A DNA stretch of 49,626 nucleotides, taken from positions 882,497 through 932,122 of the forward strand of contig DEOB01000010.1 of the NCBI GenBank assembly GCA_002359895.1, given 5' to 3'. Positions within the stretch are counted from its first letter, which is position 1; the number at the start of each line of letters is the position of its first letter. This DNA comes from Stenotrophomonas sp. UBA2629. GTDB lineage: Bacteria; Pseudomonadota; Gammaproteobacteria; Xanthomonadales; Xanthomonadaceae. Shown here in pieces: positions 1-6,086 of this stretch. The translations under genes were made by a program, and so were the position numbers. The notes below the pieces were generated by a model. It was not told the origin of the DNA, searched no databases, and saw nothing but the letters and a program-made list of their open reading frames with translations.

Positions 1-129
1 CTCTTACCCCTGTTTTCTTAAGTCGTGTCTGGTGCTTCTCCGCCGCATCCGATGATTGTGGGAGAAACGGGGATCGAAAGCAGGGGGATAGTCAGGTTTT
101 TTGGAAAATCGTCTCTGCCCCCTGTTTTC
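1..129. repeat. Composite repeat, copy 1: partial palindrome, 63-bp spacer, palindrome
   Basis: Bases 1-16 are the right arm of a type c palindrome cut by the window edge. Bases 17-79 are a spacer, and 80-129 are a type a-like palindrome with arms GCAGGGGG and CCCCCTGT. The same order palindrome-spacer-palindrome recurs nearly identically at 4985-5149 and 6721-6886. The bases that follow (130-168) recur at 6887-6925, where they run into an IS5-type transposase remnant. I see no gene in this stretch. Confidence 0.85.
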
Positions 130-170
130 TACGATCAAGAACAAGCGCGGCCAGAAGCACGCATGACGTG

Positions 171-224
171 AAACAGGGGTCAGAGTCAGGTTTTTCAAGA
201 ATCGGACTTTGAGCCCTGTTTTTT
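171..224. repeat. Array palindrome, type c
   Basis: The left arm is AAACAGGGGTCAGAGTCAGG, the core is TCAAGAATCGGACTTTGAG and the right arm is CCCTGTTTT. The right arm is degenerate compared with type a copies. It lies 20 bp before the next palindrome. Confidence 0.8.
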
Positions 225-244
225 CCAAAACATACAAATGGCAG

Positions 245-295
245 AACAGAGGTCAGAGCCAGGTTTTTGTAAACTCGTCTCTGACCCCTGTTTTC
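245..295. repeat. Array palindrome, type a
   Basis: The arms AACAGAGGTCAGAG and CTCTGACCCCTGTTTTC pair with one mismatch around the core TTTTTGTAAACTCGT. The right end lies 12 bp before the ribosome binding site of the 316-675 gene, so any promoter of that gene must overlap or precede the repeat. Confidence 0.85.
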
Positions 296-315
296 GCAGG
301 TAAATAGGAGGGTGT

Positions 316-675
316 ATGAATTCATGGGGCTATGAGGACTACAGGAAGTACGTTGAACGAAGCTTTGAGCATGCTGTGGAGAAGTGGAATTTCTCCGCTG
401 GCGCTGCAATTGGATTTTCCAATTCAGAATTGGCTATGAGATTGGATGAGCTGCCGGAAGAGATTCCGCTGGCGCTCGTTGCGTTGGCGAGTAAAGCGTT
501 AGATACGGGTTCCTTGCGAGATTTATCAGTTGATGATGATTTTATTGGCAAGGTGCGCGAAGCCGTTGATCGCTGTATTCCCGAGGCGTCCTGTGCTCGC
601 CATTGTAATGATGGTTGGTCGCTTTTTAATGCGGATGTTTCTCGCATAAAGAAGGCGTTGGGTGAATTTTATTGA
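316..675 (+). CDS. Hypothetical protein, candidate orphan immunity protein
   Basis: This 119-residue protein belongs to no family I recognise. It is acidic, without signal peptide or membrane segment, so a soluble cytoplasmic protein is expected. The start is ATG 316, preceded by a good AGGAGGG site at 307-313. A type a palindrome lies just upstream and a degenerate type b palindrome (710-756) just downstream, the same bracketing seen around recognisable immunity genes further along. The immunity role is inferred only from this position. The base composition is AT-richer than that of the chromosome after 9.1 kb. No toxin tail of useful length precedes it: from the repeat the reading frame closes at 304-306. 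Confidence 0.6.
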   Translation: MNSWGYEDYRKYVERSFEHAVEKWNFSAGAAIGFSNSELAMRLDELPEEIPLALVALASKALDTGSLRDLSVDDDFIGKVREAVDRCIPEASCARHCNDGWSLFNADVSRIKKALGEFY

Positions 676-709
676 TTATTGGGTTGGATTTGGTGTTGTT
701 TCAGAAGCC

Positions 710-756
710 GGGGGGGCAGGGCCTAGTTTTAATAACTCCACTCTGGTCTCTGTTTT
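710..756. repeat. Array palindrome, type b, degenerate
   Basis: A GGGGGGGCAGGG left arm, the diagnostic core TTTTAATAACTCCACTCTG and a TCTCTGTTTTG right arm mark this as a decayed type b copy. It sits 35 bp after the stop of the preceding gene. Confidence 0.7.
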
Positions 757-789
757 GCTGGTGTAGTTGAGTGCGGGGCAGATAAGGAA

Positions 790-840
790 TACAGGGGGCA
801 GAGTCAGTTTTTTGTAAACTCGTCTCTGACCCCTGTTTTT
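790..840. repeat. Array palindrome, type a
   Basis: The arms ACAGGGGGCAGAG and CTCTGACCCCTGTTTTT flank the core TTTTTTGTAAACTCGT. It abuts the toxin-tail fragment that begins near 847. Confidence 0.85.
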
Positions 841-846
841 GCTGAA

Positions 847-1053
847 TTGCAGAAACGCGAAATTATGATGTCGTTGGATGAGGGGCGGGTTACAGTCCAG
901 CTGTATGAAGGGCCCGCTGGGTTCAAGTCGGATGTTTTGGATAAATTGAAAGAGAAAGAATGGCTGGATAATTCCACTGTTCCGGATCCAATTCGACTTC
1001 CTGAGGTTCCTCCAAAGTACCCAAAAGAAGGTGCTTCAGCTTCGTCTCCATAG
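847..1053 (+). pseudogene. Toxin C-terminal tail fragment, copy 1
   Basis: The frame to the TAG at 1051-1053 encodes about 68 residues. From residue 11 on (base 877) it matches copy 2 at 2458-2652 closely: both contain DEGR.TVQLYEGPAGFK, then DPI and PEV. No start codon with a convincing ribosome site is present, and the frame is open back into the palindrome, so this is the 3' end of a longer gene cut at the repeat. The fragment stands directly before an immunity-type gene (20 bp gap), the usual toxin-then-immunity order. I do not recognise a toxin family in the surviving tail. That it is a toxin is an inference from the layout. Confidence 0.55.
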
Positions 1054-1072
1054 GTGCGAAAGGAAATTTGAG

Positions 1073-1830
1073 ATGGTTTCTTATAAGAGTTTGTGGGAAG
1101 AGCGTTACAAGGCTAGTTTCGGCGACTGGAATGTGATATTGGATTCGCCAGTATTGGATGCTGAAGGAAAATGGACTTACGGGGGGGGCGCGCGGATTGA
1201 TACTGAGCTTGATGGGGTGCTAAAGCTCGCAATGGGGGGGGCGCCCAGTGACATGGTAAAGAAGGCGATTCAGAGGGTTGTAACTGTTATTGATGCCGTT
1301 GATTCACTTGGTTTGCTGCAACTAGATGCGCGTCACCGTGATAATGAGTTTTCTCATATTAAGTATATAAGAGGAAGGTGTATCGTTGATTTGTTTGAGG
1401 GGGGGGTGTTCCCCTTGAGCGATGGTCCAATCTGGGCAGTCTTGAAGTTTCTCTCTCGGATGCTTTGAAGGGGGATCGTGAGTCGATTTGCGCGCATCGT
1501 TTGGACGCAGCCTTGTATTTGTTAATCGGCGAAGATGCCGTGGGTGCTCTCGATGTGTTGGATTCGACAGTGAAGGTTTCAGTCAGATCTGAGGAGTTTG
1601 CTGCCCTGCATGGCCTGGCTTCATTAATGATTAGTGGTGAAGGGTGCTGCCGGGACTATGCAGGTGTTCTTGACTATTTTGAGAAGACTCGTTCGCCTAT
1701 TGACATGGGTCGCGAGTTTCGGAGAGGTTTGCCGGGTATTTTTTGTTGGGCGCTGTTGGTTGGGAAGTTTGTGGATCCTGGTGATGGAGAGTTGAACGCA
1801 GAGCGTGCTGTACGTGCAATGGGGCGATAA
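1073..1830 (+). pseudogene. Frameshifted paralogue of the 2653-3411 immunity-type gene
   Basis: The reading frame from ATG 1073 (AAGGAAA ribosome site near 1059-1065) runs alongside the intact 252-residue protein at 2653-3411: YKSLWEERY against YKDVWEERY, then KWTYGG against RWTYGG, then SHIKYIRGR against SHIRCIRGK. At the run of eight G (1399-1406) the match jumps to another frame and continues to the TAA at 1828-1830 (FVDPGDGELNAERAV). Nine G would restore one open frame with exactly the residue spacing of the paralogue. As read, translation ends at 1468. Two further runs of eight G (1181-1188, 1234-1241) lie in the same gene. This may be real decay, slipped-strand phase variation or a sequencing error. 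Confidence 0.7.
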
Positions 1831-1837
1831 GGGCAAG

Positions 1838-1886
1838 GCAGGGGCCAGAGTCGGGTTTTCAATAACTCCATTCTGGCCCCTGTTTT
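1838..1886. repeat. Array palindrome, type b
   Basis: The arms GGCAGGGGCCAGAGT and TTCTGGCCCCTGTTTTG flank CGGGTTTTCAATAACTCCA. Compensating changes keep the stem paired (GGCC against GGCC). It begins 8 bp after the stop of the preceding gene. Confidence 0.85.
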
Positions 1887-1920
1887 GCATCAATCACCGA
1901 GTCGAATTTCCAAGCAAAGC

Positions 1921-1938
1921 AAAACAGGGGTCAGAGTC
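1921..1938. repeat. Half palindrome at an insertion-element border
   Basis: Only the left arm AAAACAGGGGTCAGAGTC remains. It ends where a TGAGGTACCCCC sequence, resembling an IS3-type end, begins. Confidence 0.7.
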
Positions 1939-2385
1939 TGAGGTACCCCCACGTTTTTTCAGCACAGGACCATCTCCCGGCGCACCGGTTCCGGGAGTGC
2001 GCTCAGTAGCTTGAGCATCTGCAAAATGGGTGTGGTGGGCCATCGTTTGAGAAGTGCCTCGCGGCCGACGCGGAGCGTTGAGTAGAGCTTGTGTCTGGCG
2101 TTCGATGGTGCCAGCCACGCATCGTGTCCGTTTCGTTCGCAGCACATTCTGTCGCCTGCCCGTAAACTTGATCCAGGCATTCTTGGAGGTCTCCAGGCAA
2201 ACTAGCCCCAAGGAGACCACTAATGCGCAAGAGCAAATTCAACGAGAGTCAGATCGTTACGACGTTGAAGCAGGTTGAGATTGGAAGGCAGGTCAAGGAT
2301 GTCTGCCTTGAGCTTGGCATTTCCGACGCGACTTACTACGTCTGGAAGTCCAAGTACGGCGGCATGGAAGCTTCGGACGTGCAGC
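1939..2385 (+). mobile_element. Truncated IS3-type element (left part)
   Basis: TGAGGTACCCCC at 1939 looks like an IS3-family left end (inference). About 280 bp later comes the start of an orfA whose product is recognisable. The element is cut at 2385 by a type a palindrome; the rest of orfA, orfB and the right end are missing. Between 1939 and 2222 I see no convincing gene on either strand. Confidence 0.55.
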
Positions 2386-2462
2386 AAAAAAGGGGGCGGA
2401 GTCAGGTTTCTCGGAGAATCGTCTCTGACCCCTGCTTTTCTGTTCTTGCCTGTTTTCGATGA
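2223..2462 (+). pseudogene. IS3-family transposase OrfA, N-terminal fragment
   Basis: ATG 2223 opens a frame whose first 53 residues are typical of OrfA of the IS51/IS407 type: MRKSKFNESQI, then LKQVE.G, VKDVC.ELGISDATYY and WKSKYGGMEASDV, which is the helix-turn-helix DNA-binding segment. The usual leucine-zipper half that follows is absent. From about 2384 the frame is translated palindrome and ends at a TGA at 2460-2462. It cannot act as a transposase. The ribosome site is AAGGAGA, about 10 bp upstream. Confidence 0.8.
2386..2440. repeat. Array palindrome, type a
   Basis: AAAAAAGGGGGCGGAGTCAGG and CGTCTCTGACCCCTGCTTTT flank a TTTCTCGGAGAAT core. It joins the cut IS3 orfA on its left to a toxin tail on its right. 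A further CCTGTTTTC follows at 2449-2457. Confidence 0.8.
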
Positions 2463-2652
2463 AGGGCGATTCACCGTTCAGCTGTATGAGGGGCCGGCAG
2501 GGTTTAAACCAGATGTGTCGGACCGGTTGAAGGAGAAGGATTGGCTTGGTAATTCGAGTGTGCCAGATCCAATTAAATCGCCTGAGGTGCCTTCGAAGTA
2601 TCCTAAGGAAAGTACTCCTGCTTCTTCCCAGCAAATGTTGAGGATTTTTAGT
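2440..2652 (+). pseudogene. Toxin C-terminal tail fragment, copy 2, open into the next gene
   Basis: From 2458 the frame encodes a close relative of the 877-1053 tail (DEGRFTVQLYEGPAGFKPD, then DPIKSPEVPSKYPKE). Unlike copy 1 it has no stop codon: the frame passes through SSQQMLRIFS directly into the ATG of the 2653 gene. The tail and the downstream protein would thus be one polypeptide if translation began upstream. More likely the tail is a relic and the downstream gene uses its own start. Loss of the stop codon suggests relaxed selection on the tail. Confidence 0.55.
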
Positions 2653-3411
2653 ATGACTTCTTATAAAGATGTTTGGGAAGAGCGCTACAGAATCAACTCC
2701 TGTGATTGGGATGTGATATTGAATTCACCTGTGTTGGATCCGGAAGGTCGATGGACGTATGGAGGTCCATCGCGGATTGAGACGGAGCTCAACGGGGTGC
2801 TGAAGCTGATGATGGGGGGGGCACCAGATGCGCAAATAGAGAAAGCTATTGAAAGGGCCTCAGTGGTGGTAGATGCAGTTGATTCAATGGATTTGCTGAA
2901 GACGAATGCTCGGCATCGGGAAAGTGAGTTCTCTCATATTAGGTGCATTAGAGGGAAGAGTGTAATTGATCTGCTCAAGAATCGGGAAGTATCTTCCGAG
3001 CGGTGGGTAGAGCTGGGGCGATTTGAAATGTCACTTTCAAATCGATTGGAAGGGGATTGTGAGGCGGTTTGCGAGCATCGCTTGGTTGCTGTACTGTACT
3101 TCTTGCTGGCAGATGACTATCTGGGCGCCCTCCAGATATTAGACTCAACTGAACTGAATTCGGGTCGTTCGGAGGAGTTCTCTGCACTGTATGGTCTCGT
3201 TTGTTTCTTGGTTGAAGGCGAGGGGCGTGATTCGGCTTTTTCAAAAATACTGAGTTATTTCGAGAAAGCTCGTTCACCCACTGCTTTGGGGCTTGAATTT
3301 CGGAGAGGGCTGCTGGATATTTTGAACTGGGCCCTGCTGGTAGGGAAGTTTGTGGATCCGGGTGACGGGGAGTTGAATGCTGGGCGCGCTGTCTGTGCGA
3401 TGGCTCGATGA
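2653..3411 (+). CDS. Hypothetical 252-residue protein, candidate immunity protein of an unrecognised family
   Basis: ATG 2653 follows a TTGAGGAT ribosome site at about 6 bp. The 252-residue product starts MTSYKDVWEERYR and has no signal peptide or clear membrane segment. The second half (LVAVLYFLLADDYLGAL, ALYGLVCFLVEGEG, LSYFEKARS) looks mostly helical and might form repeat-like helical pairs, but I can name no family. A frameshifted paralogue stands at 1073-1830, and both are preceded by the same tail fragment, so tail and protein have been duplicated as a unit. That conserved pairing is the argument for an immunity role. A run of eight G at 2814-2821 is shared with the paralogue. A type b palindrome follows 13 bp after the stop. 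Confidence 0.7.
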   Translation: MTSYKDVWEERYRINSCDWDVILNSPVLDPEGRWTYGGPSRIETELNGVLKLMMGGAPDAQIEKAIERASVVVDAVDSMDLLKTNARHRESEFSHIRCIRGKSVIDLLKNREVSSERWVELGRFEMSLSNRLEGDCEAVCEHRLVAVLYFLLADDYLGALQILDSTELNSGRSEEFSALYGLVCFLVEGEGRDSAFSKILSYFEKARSPTALGLEFRRGLLDILNWALLVGKFVDPGDGELNAGRAVCAMAR

Positions 3412-3423
3412 GAGGCGAGGACG

Positions 3424-3475
3424 AAAACAGGGGGCAGAGTCGGGTTTTCAATAACTCCACTTCGATCACTGTTTT
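3424..3475. repeat. Array palindrome, type b
   Basis: AAAACAGGGGGCAGAGTCGGG and ATCACTGTTTTG flank TTTTCAATAACTCCACTTCG. The right arm is degenerate. Bases 3476-3662 after it contain no gene I can support. Confidence 0.8.
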
Positions 3476-3662
3476 GAAATCATGTCTGGCGAAATAGGGT
3501 GCGTTCTGGTTCTGTGAATTCACATCTTGAGCTGCCAGGAAAATTTTTAGTCCTCCTGTTTTGAGCGATCTGGAGCTCTGTCTGTACGGATCCGGATGCC
3601 GCCAAGACGTTTTTCTTAGCTCTCATTTTCATTCTAGGTGGTCGACATGGAGGTTGTTCTTG

Positions 3663-3836
3663 ATGCTTGATTTAAAGCTGATTCCGCGAGTCGGCGTCGT
3701 TCTTAGTTGTTGCGGCTTGATGTCGGGCTGTTTCATCAAGGAAGTAGTAAAGAGCGAGCTCTCGTCCTATGACGAGCCAAAGCAGGACGGTGTGGCGTAT
3801 CTCTGGAAAAACAGGGGTCAGAGTCGGGTTTCGTAA
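3663..3836 (+). pseudogene. N-terminal stub of a lipoprotein, paralogue of 9116-9697
   Basis: ATG 3663 with GGAGG at 3649-3653 starts a hydrophobic signal ending SGCFIKEVVKSELSSYDEP. The intact lipoprotein at 9116 reads SGCFIKGVIKSELAAYDEP at the same place. The match continues to about residue 46, then the sequence enters a type c palindrome at 3807 and stops at 3836 inside it. The lipobox is weaker here (LMSGC) than in the intact copy (PLSGC). This is a duplicate of the array's right-hand neighbour cut precisely by a repeat. Confidence 0.75.
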
Positions 3837-3860
3837 GAATCGGGCTCCCCCCAAGTTTTC
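3807..3860. repeat. Array palindrome, type c
   Basis: AAAAACAGGGGTCAGAGTCGGG, core TTTCGTAAGAATCGGGCTC and a degenerate right arm CCCCCCAAGTTTTC. It truncates the lipoprotein stub. Bases 3861-3874 after it lead into a segment repeated at 7878-7930. Confidence 0.8.
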
Positions 3861-3874
3861 GTCAGCAAGAACAC

Positions 3875-3927
3875 CCCCCATAAAGGACCGAGGAAGGTGG
3901 ACTCAATTGCTGTGATGTATCAGATGG
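3875..3927 (+). repeat. 53-bp duplicated gene-start segment, copy 1
   Basis: The segment CCCCCATAAAGG.CCGAGGAAGG through the first codons of the DUF2247 gene is repeated with two differences at 7878-7930. Both copies follow a type c palindrome by 14-16 bp. It carries the gene's GAGGAAGG ribosome site. Confidence 0.85.
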
Positions 3928-4421
3928 GATTCGTCTCTTGCCAAACTCTATCGGTTGGCCTGGCGCATGGCTGGATTGGTAAAGCCGACATCTCACACTA
4001 TGCGACGCGACTACTTACTAGCGGGGGCGACAATGGCGACATTGATTTCGCCGTGCTGGCTGGCGCTGACTCGCTGGATGACTCAGAGGTTACTAGTCTT
4101 CTATCAAAGAAGGCCGGCTTGACCGATGAGCTGCGTGCTATGGATGAGTGGCGTTACGCAAAGCTCGTTGAGCTCAACGAGTCCGAAGATAGTGATGATC
4201 GAAAACTAGATAAACTTCAAGATCTATATGCGGACTTTGATTATCCGCAGGACATGTATTCGTGCAGTATCTATTCTCAAAGCGAAGTGCCTCCGCTGGT
4301 TGCAATGAGGGGGTTGATCTCATCCTTGCAGCATAGGCTCTCAAGGGAGAGTGGAATCACCCGGGATTCCTTGGGTATCTCGCGGCCTTATAGAAAGGAG
4401 GGGGCAGCGTCGGGTTCTTAA
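3915..4421 (+). CDS. DUF2247-family protein, probable immunity protein
   Basis: The 168-residue product matches the DUF2247 pattern as I know it: an early GLAHGWIGKADISHYA segment (family: G...GW.....D...YA), an acidic middle, and DLYADFDYP at about residues 103-111, where the family has IYADFDYP. DUF2247 proteins occur as immunity-type genes in polymorphic-toxin loci; function here is inferred from that and from the neighbours. I chose ATG 3915 because GAGGAAGG at 3890-3897 is well spaced from it; GTG 3897 would overlap the ribosome site. The last ten or so residues are encoded by a type b palindrome, so the natural C-terminus may be lost. No toxin tail precedes it. Confidence 0.7.
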   Translation: MYQMGFVSCQTLSVGLAHGWIGKADISHYATRLLTSGGDNGDIDFAVLAGADSLDDSEVTSLLSKKAGLTDELRAMDEWRYAKLVELNESEDSDDRKLDKLQDLYADFDYPQDMYSCSIYSQSEVPPLVAMRGLISSLQHRLSRESGITRDSLGISRPYRKEGAASGS

Positions 4422-4446
4422 TAGCTCCACTCTGACCCCTGTTTTT
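4398..4446. repeat. Array palindrome, type b
   Basis: GGAGGGGGCAGCGTCGGG and CTCTGACCCCTGTTTTT flank TTCTTAATAGCTCCA. It supplies the stop of the DUF2247 frame and abuts the next toxin tail. Confidence 0.8.
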
Positions 4447-4566
4447 CCGAAAGTGCCGAAATATGATAATAGGGCTGTAGATATGGGCGGGTATAAGATC
4501 ACATATAGGGCCGCAATGTTTCCTAATGGAGTGGTTTCGGTAATGACATACTTCTCTGGGAAATGA
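4447..4566 (+). pseudogene. Toxin C-terminal tail fragment
   Basis: Thirty-nine codons immediately right of a palindrome run to the TGA at 4564-4566: a segment with GGYKITYRAAMFPNG and a VMTYFSGK end. This looks like the closing beta strands of a compact nuclease-type toxin domain, but no family can be named. Its stop overlaps the start of the next gene as ATGA, typical of a translationally coupled toxin-immunity pair. There is no start codon with a ribosome site, and the upstream part of the gene is gone. Confidence 0.6.
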
Positions 4567-4922
4567 GTATTGGAGTTAATGTGAGTGTTGACATTTTTAG
4601 TTGCATATCTAGGGTTAAAGGGCTGTATCAGGATTTTGATGTTAATCCTGAGAGTTGGGATTCGGCGATACGCGAGCTAATATCAGCAATTGATAGCGTA
4701 TCCAGTTCTGATGTTCTTGAGCGGTGTGTTCTTGAGGATGAGAATTGGGGAATTCCGGTGGATGAGCGAATCTTTATTTTAAGGAAGGCGAAAGATCTTG
4801 GGGCCTCCTCTGTTGAATTTTTGACTGATTATTATGGGTATCTTTCAGCACATTTGGATCCGGGCGTTGAGTGGGATGAAGCTGAGCGCGCTCTTGCGAG
4901 GATTTTGAAGTTGAAAGAATGA
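4563..4922 (+). CDS. Hypothetical 119-residue protein, candidate immunity protein
   Basis: The start ATG 4563 shares four bases (ATGA) with the stop of the toxin tail. The product is acidic and soluble-looking, with an SWDSAIRELISAI helix near residues 32-44 and a DERIFILRKAKDLG segment near 69-82. I recognise no family. The coupling to a toxin tail makes immunity the most economical role. Its own stop again overlaps an ATG (4919), which opens a frame of about 13 residues before repeats begin: possibly the start of another gene lost to the repeat. Confidence 0.65.
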   Translation: MSIGVNVSVDIFSCISRVKGLYQDFDVNPESWDSAIRELISAIDSVSSSDVLERCVLEDENWGIPVDERIFILRKAKDLGASSVEFLTDYYGYLSAHLDPGVEWDEAERALARILKLKE

Positions 4923-4984
4923 ATTCGTTAGAAAAATCGGTTTGCGAAGGAGTAGGGGGTCAAAGGAACAGGGGGGCAGGGAGC

Positions 4985-5149
4985 AAAACAGGGGTCAGAG
5001 TCAGGTTTCGCCAGAATCGTGCTCTTACCCCTGTTTTCTTAAATCATGCCTGGTGCTTCTCCGCCGCATACGATGATCGTGGGAGAGACGGGGATCGAAA
5101 GCAGGGGCAGAGTCAGGTTTTTGGAAACTCGTCTCTGCCCCCTGTTTTC
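4985..5149. repeat. Composite repeat, copy 2: type c palindrome, spacer, type a palindrome
   Basis: Palindromes at 4985-5038 and 5101-5149 enclose a 62-bp spacer (5039-5100). The unit differs from 6721-6886 at only a few positions. A partial arm at 4966-4985 precedes it, and an extra CTGCCCCCTGTTTTCG at 5151-5165 repeats the right arm. No gene is evident inside. Confidence 0.85.
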
Positions 5150-5165
5150 GCTGCCCCCTGTTTTC

Positions 5166-5240
5166 GTTTCCATGCTGGATAGAATCAAGGCGGAAGCGGT
5201 GATTCCGGGTCAAATAAACAAATGGCTGGCAAAGAGTTGA
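5166..5240 (+). pseudogene. Toxin C-terminal tail fragment
   Basis: Twenty-four codons after the duplicated repeat arm end at TGA 5238-5240, one base before the ATG of the next gene. The peptide contains DRIKAEAVIPGQINKWLAK. It is too short to assign a family. Calling it a toxin tail rests on its position before an Imm11-like gene. Confidence 0.5.
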
Positions 5241-5241
5241 T

Positions 5242-5838
5242 ATGAATTATTTTTTAATGCGGCCGGATCTGTCAATGGTTGGAGTATGGAGTCTTGGTGA
5301 TATTAGAAATGTAAATAATTGGATTTTTATCGAGCCCCATCCGCAATATATGGAGCCGGGGAGGCATGTGCTGGATGTTTACGCAATTGGGCTTGAGGTT
5401 GACTACTCTCTTGCTGGCTATGCTGGCGTTCCTGTTCTGAGTAAAGCGGCAGTTCGGGCGCTTGATGGTCTTCCCGAAGTCGATATTCCTTATGTTGGAG
5501 TGGTATTCAATCCGGTTGAGATTGTGGGCCAGGATGTTAATGATGATTATTACGTCATGATTATCGAAGACTTGGTCGATTGTGTTGATGAAGACAGGTC
5601 TGAATTCGAGAAATTTTCTTCCGATGATTCGATTAGGCCTGATCTGGCGGGGCGCTATAGTTATTTCTTAAATTTTGTGATTGACCCTGATAAGGTCGGT
5701 GGGAAGAATGTATTTAGGGTTTATAATTATCCGGGGGCAATAGTGGTTAGTGAGGTTTTTAAGGATAGGTTTGAACGGTCCGGAATTGGGGGTGTTTTAT
5801 TTAGTTCTGTTAATGGGGGCGTTCGGGCGGTAGTGTAG
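5242..5838 (+). CDS. Imm11/DUF1629-like immunity protein
   Basis: The 198-residue product begins MNYFLMRP, as Imm11 (DUF1629) proteins typically begin with a short Y.L strand. It ends with a segment near residues 153-186 of the form VFRVYNYPGAIVVSEVFKDR followed by SGIGGVLF, matching that family's closing pattern (a strand, then V S....., then a GI.GV.F turn). The middle is acidic (NDDYYVMIIEDLVDCVDEDR). Members protect against toxin domains of neighbouring polymorphic toxins; the cognate here would be the toxin whose tail lies just upstream. The assignment is by motif reading only. The DNA is AT-rich, with many GAT and ATT codons, unlike the later chromosome. Confidence 0.65.
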   Translation: MNYFLMRPDLSMVGVWSLGDIRNVNNWIFIEPHPQYMEPGRHVLDVYAIGLEVDYSLAGYAGVPVLSKAAVRALDGLPEVDIPYVGVVFNPVEIVGQDVNDDYYVMIIEDLVDCVDEDRSEFEKFSSDDSIRPDLAGRYSYFLNFVIDPDKVGGKNVFRVYNYPGAIVVSEVFKDRFERSGIGGVLFSSVNGGVRAVV

Positions 5839-5896
5839 TTTTACTTGTGCGCGTTGTGCGTTATTTTGAAAGCAGGAAAAAACGGAGGTCAAGTTT

Positions 5897-6019
5897 GTGG
5901 CGAGTTTTAATGACTCGCATCCAAGGACGGGGCTAGGCGTATGGTCACGTCGTTACCCCATCAAGGCCGATAAGAGAAAAAAGGGGTCAGGGTCAGGTTT
6001 CTCGGAAAATCGTCTCTGA
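5897..6019 (+). pseudogene. Possible gene-start stub cut by a palindrome
   Basis: GGAGG at 5884-5888 is spaced 8 bp from GTG 5897, which opens 27 codons (VASFNDSHPRTGLGVWSRR and on) before the frame enters a type a palindrome at 5977 and stops at 6017-6019. The good ribosome site argues for a real gene start whose body was lost. I recognise nothing in the peptide. Confidence 0.35.
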
Positions 6020-6030
6020 CCCCTGTTTTC
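5977..6030. repeat. Array palindrome, type a
   Basis: GAAAAAAGGGGTCAGGGTCAGG and CGTCTCTGACCCCTGTTTTC flank TTTCTCGGAAAAT, a core variant shared with the copy at 2386-2440. Confidence 0.85.
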
Positions 6031-6086
6031 TGAAGGTTGATCCGCAGTTACTGCCTGAGTTGCCGGTAATGAAGGGTTCAAAATGA
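6030..6086 (+). pseudogene. Toxin C-terminal tail fragment
   Basis: Eighteen codons starting at the palindrome edge encode LKVDPQLLPELPVMKGSK and end at TGA 6084-6086, overlapping the next start as ATGA. It is too short for any family call. The stop-start overlap is the same as at 4563 and 7451. Confidence 0.5.

Noticed and set aside
1894..2220. Minus-strand frames of 70-108 codons beside the IS3 fragment
   Set aside because: No motif or ribosome site; they probably lie in the non-coding left part of the insertion element.
4919..5182. An 87-codon + frame starting at the stop of the 4563 gene
   Set aside because: After about 13 codons it is translated repeat sequence. A lost gene start is possible but not supported enough for a feature.
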